From positions 310,001-374,000 of the forward strand of contig NZ_BKAU01000001.1 in assembly GCF_007992715.1 (NCBI RefSeq): 64,000 nt of DNA. The letters run 5' to 3'. This DNA is from Chitinophaga cymbidii. GTDB taxonomy: Bacteria > Bacteroidota > Bacteroidia > Chitinophagales > Chitinophagaceae. The translations under genes were made by a program, and so were the position numbers. This document shows positions 17,382 to 26,504 of the stretch, one piece after another. Within the stretch, counting starts at the first letter, position 1; each line of letters starts with the position of its first letter. The notes beneath the pieces are model-generated. The model did no database searches, had not been told where the DNA came from, and saw nothing but the letters and a program-made list of their open reading frames with translations.

Positions 17382-18335
17382 TCAACGCTCCTCAAAAAAG
17401 CCCATGCTGGAAAACTTCTCGATCCTTTGCTCGATGCGAACGTCCGGATTGATCTTCTTCAGTTCCGCCAGGGTTTCCTTCAGCTTTATTTTCAGCGTAT
17501 CGGCGATCTCCTCATGGTTGGAATGGGCGCCGCCGACCGGCTCTTTGATCACGCCGTCCACCAGCCCGAACTGGCTCATGTATTCGGAGGTGAGCTTCAG
17601 CTCTTCCGCCGCCTTTTCCTTGAAATTCCAGCTGCGCCAGAGGATCGTGGAGCAGTTCTCGGGGGAGATCACGGTATACCAGCTGTTTTCCAGCATAAAA
17701 ATGCGGTCGCCCATGCCAATGCCCAAAGCACCGCCGGAAGCGCCTTCCCCGATGATCACGCAGATCACCGGCACCCGCAGCTTCACCATTTCAAAAAGGT
17801 TCCGCGCAATCGCCTCGCCCTGCCCGCGCTCTTCGGCTTCCAGTCCGGGATATGCGCCCGGCGTATCTATCAGGGTGATAATGGGTTTGTTGAACCGCTC
17901 CGCCAGCTTCATCAGGCGCAACGCCTTGCGGTACCCTTCCGGGTTGGCCATGCCGAAGTTCCGGATCTGGCGCATTTTCGTATTTACTCCTTTCTGCTGC
18001 CCGATGAACATCACGGTTTCCCCGTCGAGGTCAGCAAATCCGCCTACCATGGCCTTGTCGTCCTTCACATTCCGGTCCCCGTGCAGCTCTATGAAATTGG
18101 TGGTCATCCGCTCGATATACTCCATGGTGTAAGGCCGGTCCGGATGACGGCTGAGCTGTACTTTCTGCCAGCTGGTAAGACTTTTATAGATCTGTTGCTT
18201 GGTATCGATGATCTTTTGTTCGTACTCATTCACGGTTGCGGAAACATCTACGCCTGACTTCTCTCCATTCTCCTTCAGCTTCGCGAGTTGTTCATACAGG
18301 TCCGCAATCGGTTTTTCAAAATCCAGAAATTGCAT
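17382..18335 (-). CDS. accA: Acetyl-CoA carboxylase carboxyltransferase subunit alpha
   Basis: Alpha half of the carboxyltransferase that makes malonyl-CoA for fatty acid synthesis, cytosolic. 317 aa, normal for the subunit. Family landmarks are visible: the N-terminal coiled coil ([17 protein letters not shown]), the helix [15 protein letters not shown], the crotonase-fold core [35 protein letters not shown] and the oxyanion-forming [12 protein letters not shown]. The beta subunit gene is not in this window, which is usual. A good promoter lies 96-126 bp upstream. Confidence 0.96.
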   Translation of the reverse strand: MQFLDFEKPIADLYEQLAKLKENGEKSGVDVSATVNEYEQKIIDTKQQIYKSLTSWQKVQLSRHPDRPYTMEYIERMTTNFIELHGDRNVKDDKAMVGGFADLDGETVMFIGQQKGVNTKMRQIRNFGMANPEGYRKALRLMKLAERFNKPIITLIDTPGAYPGLEAEERGQGEAIARNLFEMVKLRVPVICVIIGEGASGGALGIGMGDRIFMLENSWYTVISPENCSTILWRSWNFKEKAAEELKLTSEYMSQFGLVDGVIKEPVGGAHSNHEEIADTLKIKLKETLAELKKINPDVRIEQRIEKFSSMGFFEER

Positions 18336-18430
18336 ACTCAGGTTTAAAAAGGTTAAAGTACATCATAAAGATAGTAAACCCTCACAAGTGGCCCAAGGGA
18401 GCCACCGGCACAGGGATTTGCACAGGGCGG

Positions 18431-18461
18431 CAAATGTAGTATAATTAGGATGATATAACAA
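18431..18461 (-). promoter_or_regulatory. Promoter of accA
   Basis: On the minus strand, TTG (18459-18461), 20 bp, then TACATTTG (18431-18438): exact boxes at normal spacing. The predicted start near 18424 gives a leader of about 90 nt. Confidence 0.7.
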
Positions 18462-18493
18462 TATCCCTTCTTATTTCATTGAATATCCGTCAA

Positions 18494-19126
18494 TTACGCA
18501 GATTGAAAAATCAGTTTTCCAAAAAAGCCGGGTTGATGGAAATCCGGGCGCTCCGTTTTAATGCCGTTCCAGGCCAGGTATTGCGGATGCGGCAGGTCGT
18601 CCCCGCATTTGTAAAAGTTGCCGCGGGCGGTACGCCCTGTGAGTGAGGTGATATTGAATAGGCTCACCGGGATCACTGCGATCAGCTCCCAGTAAACGTC
18701 CTTTTCCGTTTTGATGACCGTTCCGCGCCGGATCGTGGCGATCTCTTCCGCAGACCGGTATTTGCGCTCGCCGCGGGTAGCCGGACCGTAAGCCGATAAA
18801 CAGGTGCCGATGCAGTTGAACTCGAAATTGTGATAAGTGCCGTCCCCCGCAATGTCCAGGAAAAACTCCACGCAGCTATCGCGGTACACCGGGTCATTGG
18901 GTTGCAGATACACCGCTTTCACCGCTTCTTCCTTCACCATGTATTGCAGGAAAATGGACGTGCCGTTGTGCGCGATCCGGAACGAAACTTCCGGCACCGG
19001 CCCTTCGCCCGGCCATGGCATGATGTTGATGACATGTTTTTCCACGGCGGCCATCAGGCCCGAGATCTCGTATAAAGACCTTTCACTGCTCAACGTGGGC
19101 ATCAGGGGAACGGATAACTGTTTCAT
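18494..19126 (-). CDS. CBM9-like carbohydrate-binding protein
   Basis: 210 aa, last gene of the eight-gene operon. The pattern VSFRIAHNGTSIFLQYMVKEEAVKAVY, then YRDSCVEFFLDIAGDGTYHNFEFNCIG, and a final strand YWELIAVIPVSLF match the CBM9/DOMON-like carbohydrate-binding fold, including the DSCVEFF segment typical of free-standing family-9-like proteins. No signal peptide is evident, so it could be cytosolic or exported by an unusual route. Its start overlaps the stop of the glycosidase gene by one base (TAATG), implying translational coupling. A binding role for a sugar released by the glycosidase is plausible but not shown. Confidence 0.82.
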   Translation of the reverse strand: MKQLSVPLMPTLSSERSLYEISGLMAAVEKHVINIMPWPGEGPVPEVSFRIAHNGTSIFLQYMVKEEAVKAVYLQPNDPVYRDSCVEFFLDIAGDGTYHNFEFNCIGTCLSAYGPATRGERKYRSAEEIATIRRGTVIKTEKDVYWELIAVIPVSLFNITSLTGRTARGNFYKCGDDLPHPQYLAWNGIKTERPDFHQPGFFGKLIFQSA

Positions 19127-21840
19127 TATTTGTTATTTGGAACGATCAATAATCTGCCATCGCGGCTGGTAGCGGGCAAGGTGATTTCCAGCATGCCGGG
19201 ATAAGGCGCGGCGGCCGGGATTTCCTGCCCGTTGAAAGTAACACGGTAACCGGATGACGGGTTCATGCAAACCAGCATGGAACGTTTATGCGGCGCCGTT
19301 ACTTTGTCGAACGCCAGCGCGGCATCCAGTTTCGTAAAGTCAGCGTCAAACGACCGCTGTTTGATCCTTGTTTCAAAACCTGTTGTTACGGTGCCGGGCT
19401 TGTAGTAAGCCGCGAACCAGGACAATACCGGTGTTGACAACCCGGAAAACTGGTGCCAGCCCGCACCGCGGCCGGTCTTCGCAAAAAAGTGCTCGAAGGT
19501 GTAATAGGATTCGTCCGCTTCGCGGCTGTAGACTTCCAGTCCTTTTTTGGCGATCCGCTGCGCAAGGTCCGCCCGCCCCAGGTCCAGCATGCACTTCCAC
19601 ATGAACCATTGATGCGGCATCCACACGGCGCCGTTCCAGTAGCCGTCCGGCCGGTAATAGGGCGCGGACTGGTCCACTACACAAATGCCGGAGGGCGTCC
19701 ACATATGTTTGTCAGAAAAGATCCTGCTGAGCAGGGAATCTTCCTGGGCCGGCGTACAGATGCCCGCGAACAGGGGATATGCGCCATCCAGCCCCATGTT
19801 CATATCTGTTTGCGTATCATTTGTAAACCGGCCGGCGGCATTGCCTTTTTCATCATGCACCACATAGCTGAAATAGCCGCTGGCGGGATTCCAGGCGTGC
19901 TTTTGTATAGCAGTTGAAAATAACCGGATGTCTTTATCGTAGGCTTTCAGGTCTTCCTTTTTCCCCAACGCTTCCGCCGCCATGCGCAACATTTTCGCAA
20001 CACGTATGCAGTGCGCGGTGTTGGAAACCGGCGCTACCGTTCTGGTGAGCTTTTGCCGGTGAACGGCTACCTGCGCCGGATAATCATCCCAGCCGCCGGA
20101 GTTATAGAAATAATCCCAGGTTTTGATCAACCCCGATGGGAAACGGGTGGTAGAGCTGCCGGAGCGGCCTGCCAGGAATTCATAATATTGTTTCAGGCGG
20201 GGATAAAAGTATTGCAGCAATTCGGCTGACTGCGTTCTGTTCCAGAGGTCAAAGAAGGCGTACATCTGTACGGGTACGGGCGAGCCGTGATGAATGAACG
20301 CGGATTGATCACCGAGTGAAGTGGTGTAAGCGTTGATACAATCCAGTGCGCGGTCGGGATTCACTTCATTCAGGCCGAGCGCAATGAACCCCGCATCCCA
20401 GGTGTACAGGATATTCCACCATTTACCCGGGTTAAAATGACGGATGTAGCTGCGTTGCGTATAGATCGGGTAAACGATGTTGGACAACAGTGTGGCCCGC
20501 AGCAATTGCTGACTGAAAACGAACGGTTTGCCTTCCGGCAGAATGCCCGCGAACGGGTCTTCGGGCTTTCGCTGCTGCACGGCGCTCCGCAAGGCGGCAA
20601 ATTCTTGCAGTTTCGCAGAAGCCTGTTCCTTGCTGCCGGTGGACAGCATGGCGTAGATGGTGCGGTCGCTTTGCGGCGCCACTTCAACGGGACGAATGAA
20701 CAGGTTGGTATAATGCCCGTTGTTGTTGCCGTTGAAAACCGTGCTGGTATGGTTGTGCACCAGCTTCCGGAAATAAATGTCCAGCTCATCGTTTTTCACC
20801 TGCCGCAATTCCGCATTTTCCTCTTCCCATGCCAGGCCGTAGTGAACGGGTACGTCCGCGTATTTCAGGAGTACGCTGCGGGAGTGCCGGGATTGTTCGG
20901 GCTGGAAGCGCTTCGGGTTGGCAGCGATCTCCGGCTGCGGGGCGCCGTCAGGTATGATGAAAAAGCCGTTCAGCTCCGCGCCTTCATTGTTTGCGGAAGT
21001 AAGTGTGAATGTATGTTCCCCTGCGCCGGAAAAAACGTAAGGCACCTCCATGTAAACAAATTCACCGGTGCCTTCCCATTTTATCGCACTTTGAGCACTT
21101 TGAGAAAGACCGCCGATCTGAAAACGGCATTGCGCGCCTTTCTTCAGGCGGTAACGGAAACGGATCATGCCTTTCCGCTCATTATCTTTTATGTTGATGG
21201 CATATGTCACCTTCGCGAAACGCTGCGCGATGGCAGACCCGTCCACATAATCATCTCCTCTTACCTCCCCCCGTTTATAGCCAAGATGCACCAGGTTATC
21301 CTGCGGGCGGACCGTCGCAAAGTCCAGCGACCGGTAATCCACCGCGTTCTGCCAGCGGCCCGTGGCGACTTTCACCGAAGGATGCACGTCCGGATAATCG
21401 ATGTAGGCCATCATGTTGAGGTTCAGGGTCTGCGGGAGGGTGGTGTTGTTCACACATTTCGCCGCCACCAGCACGGATGATGAATCGATCACATGATAGG
21501 TAACGTCTACGTACACACGATCTTTCCATTCCAGTTCGTAACGGTAGGTGATGCGCCGCTGGTCAGCACTGATATTCCAGGGATAGTACCCGGATTCGAA
21601 CAGCACGTTTGGCACCAGCATTTTATTACGGTAGAAGCCGGGCATCACGGAAAAATCGAACCGGATGCCGGACTGCATTTCCGGGATGTGGGAGATGCCC
21701 GCGTACTTTTTGGAATACGGGCCCCAGGGAAGCAGCCGGATGTCGTGGGTCCCATCGAGTTGCGCCGGCTGAATGCTGATTTGCGGGAAAGCCGTGCCGC
21801 AGCATAGCCATCCCGCAAGCAGCAGGTATAATTTCTTCAT
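19126..21840 (-). CDS. GH63/trehalase-like glycoside hydrolase (MGH1-like)
   Basis: 904 aa with a signal peptide ending near residue 20. The N-terminal half (about 25-430) is beta-sandwich-like. The C-terminal half is an (alpha/alpha)6 barrel as in GH63, GH37 and related mannosylglycerate-hydrolase-like enzymes. Candidate catalytic elements: TWDAGFIALG (D482), NSGGWDDYPAQ (D585 or D586, general acid) and SYYTFEHFFAKTGRGAG (E783, base). The segment WNGAVWMPHQWFMWK is typical of the barrel. It overlaps the upstream oxidoreductase gene by four bases (ATGA) and is coupled to the CBM9-like gene. An inverting exo-glycosidase in the periplasm is likely; neither linkage nor substrate can be read from the sequence. 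Context suggests an amino-sugar-containing glycan. Confidence 0.8.
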   Translation of the reverse strand: MKKLYLLLAGWLCCGTAFPQISIQPAQLDGTHDIRLLPWGPYSKKYAGISHIPEMQSGIRFDFSVMPGFYRNKMLVPNVLFESGYYPWNISADQRRITYRYELEWKDRVYVDVTYHVIDSSSVLVAAKCVNNTTLPQTLNLNMMAYIDYPDVHPSVKVATGRWQNAVDYRSLDFATVRPQDNLVHLGYKRGEVRGDDYVDGSAIAQRFAKVTYAINIKDNERKGMIRFRYRLKKGAQCRFQIGGLSQSAQSAIKWEGTGEFVYMEVPYVFSGAGEHTFTLTSANNEGAELNGFFIIPDGAPQPEIAANPKRFQPEQSRHSRSVLLKYADVPVHYGLAWEEENAELRQVKNDELDIYFRKLVHNHTSTVFNGNNNGHYTNLFIRPVEVAPQSDRTIYAMLSTGSKEQASAKLQEFAALRSAVQQRKPEDPFAGILPEGKPFVFSQQLLRATLLSNIVYPIYTQRSYIRHFNPGKWWNILYTWDAGFIALGLNEVNPDRALDCINAYTTSLGDQSAFIHHGSPVPVQMYAFFDLWNRTQSAELLQYFYPRLKQYYEFLAGRSGSSTTRFPSGLIKTWDYFYNSGGWDDYPAQVAVHRQKLTRTVAPVSNTAHCIRVAKMLRMAAEALGKKEDLKAYDKDIRLFSTAIQKHAWNPASGYFSYVVHDEKGNAAGRFTNDTQTDMNMGLDGAYPLFAGICTPAQEDSLLSRIFSDKHMWTPSGICVVDQSAPYYRPDGYWNGAVWMPHQWFMWKCMLDLGRADLAQRIAKKGLEVYSREADESYYTFEHFFAKTGRGAGWHQFSGLSTPVLSWFAAYYKPGTVTTGFETRIKQRSFDADFTKLDAALAFDKVTAPHKRSMLVCMNPSSGYRVTFNGQEIPAAAPYPGMLEITLPATSRDGRLLIVPNNK

Positions 21841-23201
21841 GGTTGTACGGTTACCGCTTTGCGGAGTGCTTCGGTAGTGGTGTAATATTTTGCGATCATG
21901 TTCGGCACTTCCCAGGCAGGCATACTGCCCTCCTGCAGGAACCGGAGGTACTTCTTCGTTACTTCTCCGAAGTGCGCTTCATGGCCGGTTTTGTATTTTT
22001 CGGGGATGATCACTTCCCATCCTTCGGCCGCTTTCTGCACCGTTACGCCCGGGTATTTTGAAAGCACCTGCTGCAGCTCGTCCTGCCAGGCTTTGCTTTC
22101 GCCGTCTTCCGGCTGATGCGGCTGGATGTACAGTACCGGCTTGTACTGCTGCTCCGCGCCCTGCCGGATCAGCAGGTTGGCCTTTGTGCCCCGCATCAGC
22201 GAATAATGCGTGTCCCCGGTGCCTTCCGGCGCCTGGAAGTTCCACATCACGGCCACTTTTGCATGTACGTTTTTAAGGGTATAGTTGATCTCGCCATTGG
22301 CATACACATTCAGCACGCTATCCTGCAAATCCTTTTGCAGATAATCCGGCCATGCGTCCGTGTTGGTCACCAGTTTGAACTGGGCCGGCGTGAGCTTCGT
22401 AGGCCAGCGGCGGGCGCTGTCGATCGCAATGTCTTTCGTATAGTCCAGCGTTACTTCCGGGAAGCAGGTCCACTGAATGAGGTCCACCAGGTGGGTGGTC
22501 ACATCCACAATCCCCTCTCCCGCCTGCGTTACATCAAAGAACCAGGCCGGCCGTACCAGCGGTTTACCGGCTACATATTTAAAGAAATGATGCACACTTT
22601 CCTTTATAACCGCCGGCTCTTCCGCGGTTCCCTGCTGCAGGGTACCGAAAACGCCGGGCAGTTGCGACAGCTCGCGCTGCAGCATGCTGGTAATCTCATA
22701 GCGTTCGGTCATGATGTCATACAACAGCACTTTTTTCTCCGCGGCCGTTTTAAACGCGTTTTGCAAGGTGGCGAAACCTTCCGGCGTGATCGCCATGGGT
22801 TTGTCTGCCAGCACATTCAGTCCGGCCGCTATCGATTTGCTGATGTAGTCGATCTTCTTGCCGTTGTTCCCGGCCAGTACCACCACGTTACCCGCCTTTT
22901 CAGCCAGCATCTTCTCAAAATAGTCAGGCCCTTTGTATACTTCTTCTTTCCAGCTGGTAGGCGCTTCCGCGCGGCTATTGAACTGTTCGATCATCCCCAG
23001 GTAAGACGCCACATCATTTCCCTCCGGCGCGTACACATGTACTACGGAGTCAACGCCTGGATACATGGATTTCTGTACCAGCGCGGCGTGAAAGTGCCCG
23101 GGATCGAGGGTGATGAAGGATACCTGTTTCATGTCCGGTTCGTTTTTGCATCCCTGGAAGAAAACAGCCGCCAGCAGCAATGTACGTTTGATGTAATGCA
23201 T
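21837..23201 (-). CDS. Lipoprotein Gfo/Idh/MocA-type oxidoreductase
   Basis: 454 aa with a lipoprotein signal (LLLAAVFFQGC, cysteine at about 18), so it is probably periplasmic or membrane-anchored. Residues 25-200 form a nucleotide-binding domain of the Gfo/Idh/MocA type (FITLDPGHFHAALVQ, VVVLAGNNGKK, GLNVLADKPMAI). The C-terminal half has the layout of the large putative-oxidoreductase C-terminal family (WTCFPEVTLDYTKDIAI, KNVHAKVAVMWNFQAPEGTGDTHYSLMRGTKA, KTGHEAHFGEVTKKYL). The nucleotide site lacks a canonical GxGxxG, as is common in this subgroup. It overlaps the glycosidase gene by four bases and starts 10 bp after the nagB-like stop. I infer that it oxidises or epimerises a sugar with a bound cofactor; the substrate is unknown. 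Confidence 0.82.
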   Translation of the reverse strand: MHYIKRTLLLAAVFFQGCKNEPDMKQVSFITLDPGHFHAALVQKSMYPGVDSVVHVYAPEGNDVASYLGMIEQFNSRAEAPTSWKEEVYKGPDYFEKMLAEKAGNVVVLAGNNGKKIDYISKSIAAGLNVLADKPMAITPEGFATLQNAFKTAAEKKVLLYDIMTERYEITSMLQRELSQLPGVFGTLQQGTAEEPAVIKESVHHFFKYVAGKPLVRPAWFFDVTQAGEGIVDVTTHLVDLIQWTCFPEVTLDYTKDIAIDSARRWPTKLTPAQFKLVTNTDAWPDYLQKDLQDSVLNVYANGEINYTLKNVHAKVAVMWNFQAPEGTGDTHYSLMRGTKANLLIRQGAEQQYKPVLYIQPHQPEDGESKAWQDELQQVLSKYPGVTVQKAAEGWEVIIPEKYKTGHEAHFGEVTKKYLRFLQEGSMPAWEVPNMIAKYYTTTEALRKAVTVQP

Positions 23202-23211
23202 GATGATAAGA

Positions 23212-23952
23212 TCATTGGTTTAACAGGGAAGCGCTGTCCTTGTCCAGGTACAGCACCGCGTTCTGATGTGTTCTGAGAATGGTCGCCGGATATATTTCCG
23301 TAATGCTGCTTTGCAGGGTATGCATGACGGCCTGCGCTTTCGTAGGACCGGGCACCATGCAGAAGATATAACGTCCACGCATCAACGCGGGAACGGTCAG
23401 CGTCAGCGCATGTTCCGGCACCTGATCCAGCGTGGCAAAACATCCGTCGTTCACCTGCTGTTGCCGGCAGGCTTCATCCAGCGTTACTTTTTTTACCAGT
23501 ACAGGGTCTGCAAAATCCGCCACATGCGGGTCGTTGAACGCAATATGACTGTTTTCCCCGATGCCCATGCACACCACATCCGGCTTGTGCTTTTCCAGCA
23601 ATACCGCGTATCTGTTGCATTCTTCATCCGCCGAAGCGGCATTGCCGTGGATGTAATTTACAACATTGAAGGGAAGTTTTCCGAAGATCCTTTCTTCCAG
23701 GAACCGGCCAAAACGCTGCGGGGCCGCATCATCCAGTCCCACGTACTCATCCATATGAAAAGCGTTCACACGCTTCCAGTCAATGTCCGGCTCCTGCGTC
23801 AGCGCGGCCAGGAATTCGTTCTGCGAAGGCGCCGCGGCGAAGATGATGTTCACTGCGTCCTGTTCCGCCAGCAGCGAGCGAATGCGCACGGCGGCCTGCT
23901 TAGCGGCGGAAGTGCCCATCAGCTGCCTGTTATCGTATATTTCATGTTTCAT
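23212..23952 (-). CDS. Glucosamine-6-phosphate deaminase-like protein (NagB family)
   Basis: 246 aa, cytosolic. Family landmarks: the phosphate-loop region VNIIFAAAPSQNEFLAAL, HMDEYVGL (D68, the proton-relay aspartate) and the lid-side motif GIGENSHIAFNDP (132-142). E. coli NagB has NDG-H and NEP in that motif; here N134 replaces the ring-opening aspartate and D141 the glutamate, while H136 is kept. I recall the GEN-x-HIAFNDP form from a separate Bacteroidota/Planctomycetes subgroup, so the true reaction may differ (another amino-sugar phosphate, or a lactonase/isomerase-like step). It overlaps nagA by four bases, which supports a role right after deacetylation. Confidence 0.78.
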   Translation of the reverse strand: MKHEIYDNRQLMGTSAAKQAAVRIRSLLAEQDAVNIIFAAAPSQNEFLAALTQEPDIDWKRVNAFHMDEYVGLDDAAPQRFGRFLEERIFGKLPFNVVNYIHGNAASADEECNRYAVLLEKHKPDVVCMGIGENSHIAFNDPHVADFADPVLVKKVTLDEACRQQQVNDGCFATLDQVPEHALTLTVPALMRGRYIFCMVPGPTKAQAVMHTLQSSITEIYPATILRTHQNAVLYLDKDSASLLNQ

Positions 23953-25157
23953 GCTTCCAGAATTTTTTGCGGGTACCGTGAATACACGATCCTGCCGTTC
24001 ACAATGGTCGTATCAATATTGATCTGTTCGTCGAAGATCACCACATCGGCGTCCTTGCCGGGAACGAGGCTCCCTTTCTGCGCGCTGACGCCCATAATGT
24101 TCGCGGGCGTAGCGGTGATCATGGTCACAGCGTCCGTCAGCGGTACGCCGGCAATGGAAATCATGTTATACACCAGGCGGTCCGCCGTGGCAACGCTACC
24201 GGCAAAGGCGCTGCGGTCGGGGAGCTTGGCCACGCCATCTTCCACGATCACTTTGGTGCCGGAGCGGTAATGCCCCAGCATGCTTTCTCCCGGCGGCATG
24301 CCCGAAGCACGCATGGCATCTGTGATGAGCGCGGTGCGCGCGGGGCCTTTGAGCTTGTACACCAGCTTCATCAGCGGCGGCGGCAGATGTATCCCGTCGG
24401 CAATGATCTCCACGTCCATGCCATCGATCAGGTAAGCGCTTTCTATCACGCCGGCATAGCGGAATGCATTGCGGCGCGTTACGCCGGACATGGCGGAATA
24501 AAGATGCGTGATCAGCGAATAACCCTGTTCATAGGCTTCGAGCACTTCTTCGTAAATGGCATCCGTATGCGCCACAGCGGCCAGCACGCCTTTCGAGCGG
24601 AGATAACGGCCAAATTCCAGCGCGCCTTCTAGCTCGGGAGCGGCACTCCAGCGGCTGATCACATTGGATTTGGACAATATCTCCCGGTACTCCGCAGGAT
24701 CAGGTTTCCGGATATACCGTTTGTCCTGCGCCCCACGCTGGCTCATGGCAAAATACGGCCCTTCGATGTGCATGCCCAGGAACTGGCTGCCGTTCCTGTT
24801 TTGCGCATGCGCCTGCTCATAGATCGCCAGTGTATGCAGCAGGTCTTCCTTCTCACAGGTCAGTGTGGTGGGCACCATGGCTGTAGTGCCGTACCGCGCA
24901 TGCGTGCGGGCGATCTCGAGGAAAGCGTCCACGCTTCCATCCATAAAATCATGCCCTCCGCCGCCATGCACGTGAATATCAATAAAACCCGGCGCAATAT
25001 ATTTCCCTTCCGCGTCAATCGCCACTGTTCCGGGCGCGTCCATATCTTCCGCACTCACCGCGGTGATCTTGCCGTTGCTGATCAACAGCGTGCCACCGGG
25101 TATGATGCGGTTGGGTGTAACAATATTGCCGTTATATATTTTCAGATTCGGTCTCAT
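23949..25157 (-). CDS. nagA: N-acetylglucosamine-6-phosphate deacetylase
   Basis: Amidohydrolase-fold enzyme removing acetate from GlcNAc-6-P or a close relative, cytosolic. 402 aa, normal. Metal and catalytic residues are in place: H62 and H64 in HVHGGGGHD, E132 in HIEGPYF, H197 in AVAHTDA, H218 in THLYSAMSG, D280 in LITDAMRASG; ADGIHLPP (about 253-260) is the substrate-binding strand. It is translationally coupled to the nagB-like gene (ATGA overlap) and starts 4 bp after the transporter stop. No kinase gene is in the operon, so the sugar must be phosphorylated elsewhere. Confidence 0.92.
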   Translation of the reverse strand: MRPNLKIYNGNIVTPNRIIPGGTLLISNGKITAVSAEDMDAPGTVAIDAEGKYIAPGFIDIHVHGGGGHDFMDGSVDAFLEIARTHARYGTTAMVPTTLTCEKEDLLHTLAIYEQAHAQNRNGSQFLGMHIEGPYFAMSQRGAQDKRYIRKPDPAEYREILSKSNVISRWSAAPELEGALEFGRYLRSKGVLAAVAHTDAIYEEVLEAYEQGYSLITHLYSAMSGVTRRNAFRYAGVIESAYLIDGMDVEIIADGIHLPPPLMKLVYKLKGPARTALITDAMRASGMPPGESMLGHYRSGTKVIVEDGVAKLPDRSAFAGSVATADRLVYNMISIAGVPLTDAVTMITATPANIMGVSAQKGSLVPGKDADVVIFDEQINIDTTIVNGRIVYSRYPQKILEA

Positions 25158-25161
25158 ACTT

Positions 25162-26487
25162 CTACTTTATCCAACGTTTCACACGGTGGCCTATAAATGC
25201 GTAATAGATCAGGTACAGGTAACAGGGAAATAACACCCAGTATGCGGCGCGTACATCATACAAATCCGCGAAATAGCCGTATACAAGCGGGAGCAGCGCG
25301 TTCCCGCAAAGCCCCATGATCAGGATCGAAGCGCCCAGCTTGGTGAACTTGCCCAGACCGTCCAGCGCCAGCGGCCATATGCCCGCCCACACCAGCGAAT
25401 TGGCAAGCCCGAGCAGCACCACGAACCAGATAGAGATGTCTGTCGTATGCCCAAGGAAGTTGATCTGCCCCTCTGTAAAAACGATCAGCAGCGTAAATAT
25501 CCCGCCCAGGATGGTACACAGCCGGAGCGCATTTACCTGGCTGATATATTTCGGAATGCAGATGATGCCGAGCACATACCCGCAGATGGTGGCAGTGAGG
25601 GTGTAAGACGGGAATACCTTTGCTTCCAGCAATTGTATGTTCATAGAACCGGCGTAACCGATGATCGTGTCGATGGCGATCACCTGCGTGCCTACATGCA
25701 GGAAGATAGCCAGTGCGCCGAGGATCAGGTGCGGGAACTGAAAAATGCTGGTCTTCGTTGAATTGGCCGTAGCCGTCTCGGGACTTTCCTGTTCCGTATC
25801 GATCTCCGGCAGCGGCGAAAACCGCACTACCAGTCCCAGGCCGAACAATACAACGGCCATCGTTGCATATGGCAGGATCACACGCCGTATCAGCTGGTCC
25901 AGCGCTTCACTCCTTTCGAGGTCGGACATTAACGGCAGCTGTTTGAACAACTCGTTGTCCGTGGCTTTCAGCACCACCGCCGCAAAGATGATCGGCGCCA
26001 GGATGCCGGCGGCCTTGTTGCAGATCCCCATAATGCTGATCCGCTGCGCCGCTCTTTCTTTCGGGCCGAGGATGGTGATATAGGGATTGGCGGCGGTTTG
26101 AAGGATCGCCAGTCCTACGCCCAGCAGGAACAGGCCGATCAGGAAAATTTCGTAGGTGCGTGTGAGTGCCGCCGGCACAAAAATGAACGCGCCGATGGCC
26201 ATCACCCAGAAACCCGTCATCATACCGCGTTTGAACCCGATCGCCTTTAGCAGGTAAGATGAGGGAACGGACATGATGAAGTAAGAAATATAAAATGCGA
26301 AGGTGACAAGGTAGGATTGAAAATTCGTCAACTCGCAGGCGATCTTGAAATAGGGAATGAGGATCGCATTCACCCAGCTCACAAAACCGAAAATAAAAAA
26401 TAACAAACCGATGATCAGGATGGAAATAAATGTATCACGTTTCGTCAAAAGGCTTACATCTATGACTGCTGCTGCGGATTTTTTCAT
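25162..26487 (-). CDS. Sugar MFS transporter (FucP/NagP-like)
   Basis: 441 aa inner-membrane permease with twelve hydrophobic helices. The N-terminus FISILIIGLLFFIFGFVSWVNAILIPYFK, the ANPYITILGPKERAAQRIS loop after helix 4, and GLANSLVWAGIWPLALDGLG in the C-terminal half match the proton-coupled FucP family, which includes the GlcNAc permease NagP. Placed between a secreted oxidoreductase and nagA, it most likely imports the (N-acetylated) monosaccharide made in the periplasm. The spacing of 4 bp to nagA and 17 bp to the upstream gene supports one operon. Confidence 0.9.
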   Translation of the reverse strand: MKKSAAAVIDVSLLTKRDTFISILIIGLLFFIFGFVSWVNAILIPYFKIACELTNFQSYLVTFAFYISYFIMSVPSSYLLKAIGFKRGMMTGFWVMAIGAFIFVPAALTRTYEIFLIGLFLLGVGLAILQTAANPYITILGPKERAAQRISIMGICNKAAGILAPIIFAAVVLKATDNELFKQLPLMSDLERSEALDQLIRRVILPYATMAVVLFGLGLVVRFSPLPEIDTEQESPETATANSTKTSIFQFPHLILGALAIFLHVGTQVIAIDTIIGYAGSMNIQLLEAKVFPSYTLTATICGYVLGIICIPKYISQVNALRLCTILGGIFTLLIVFTEGQINFLGHTTDISIWFVVLLGLANSLVWAGIWPLALDGLGKFTKLGASILIMGLCGNALLPLVYGYFADLYDVRAAYWVLFPCYLYLIYYAFIGHRVKRWIK

Positions 26488-26504
26488 CTTTGTTGTTTAA
26501 ACGT

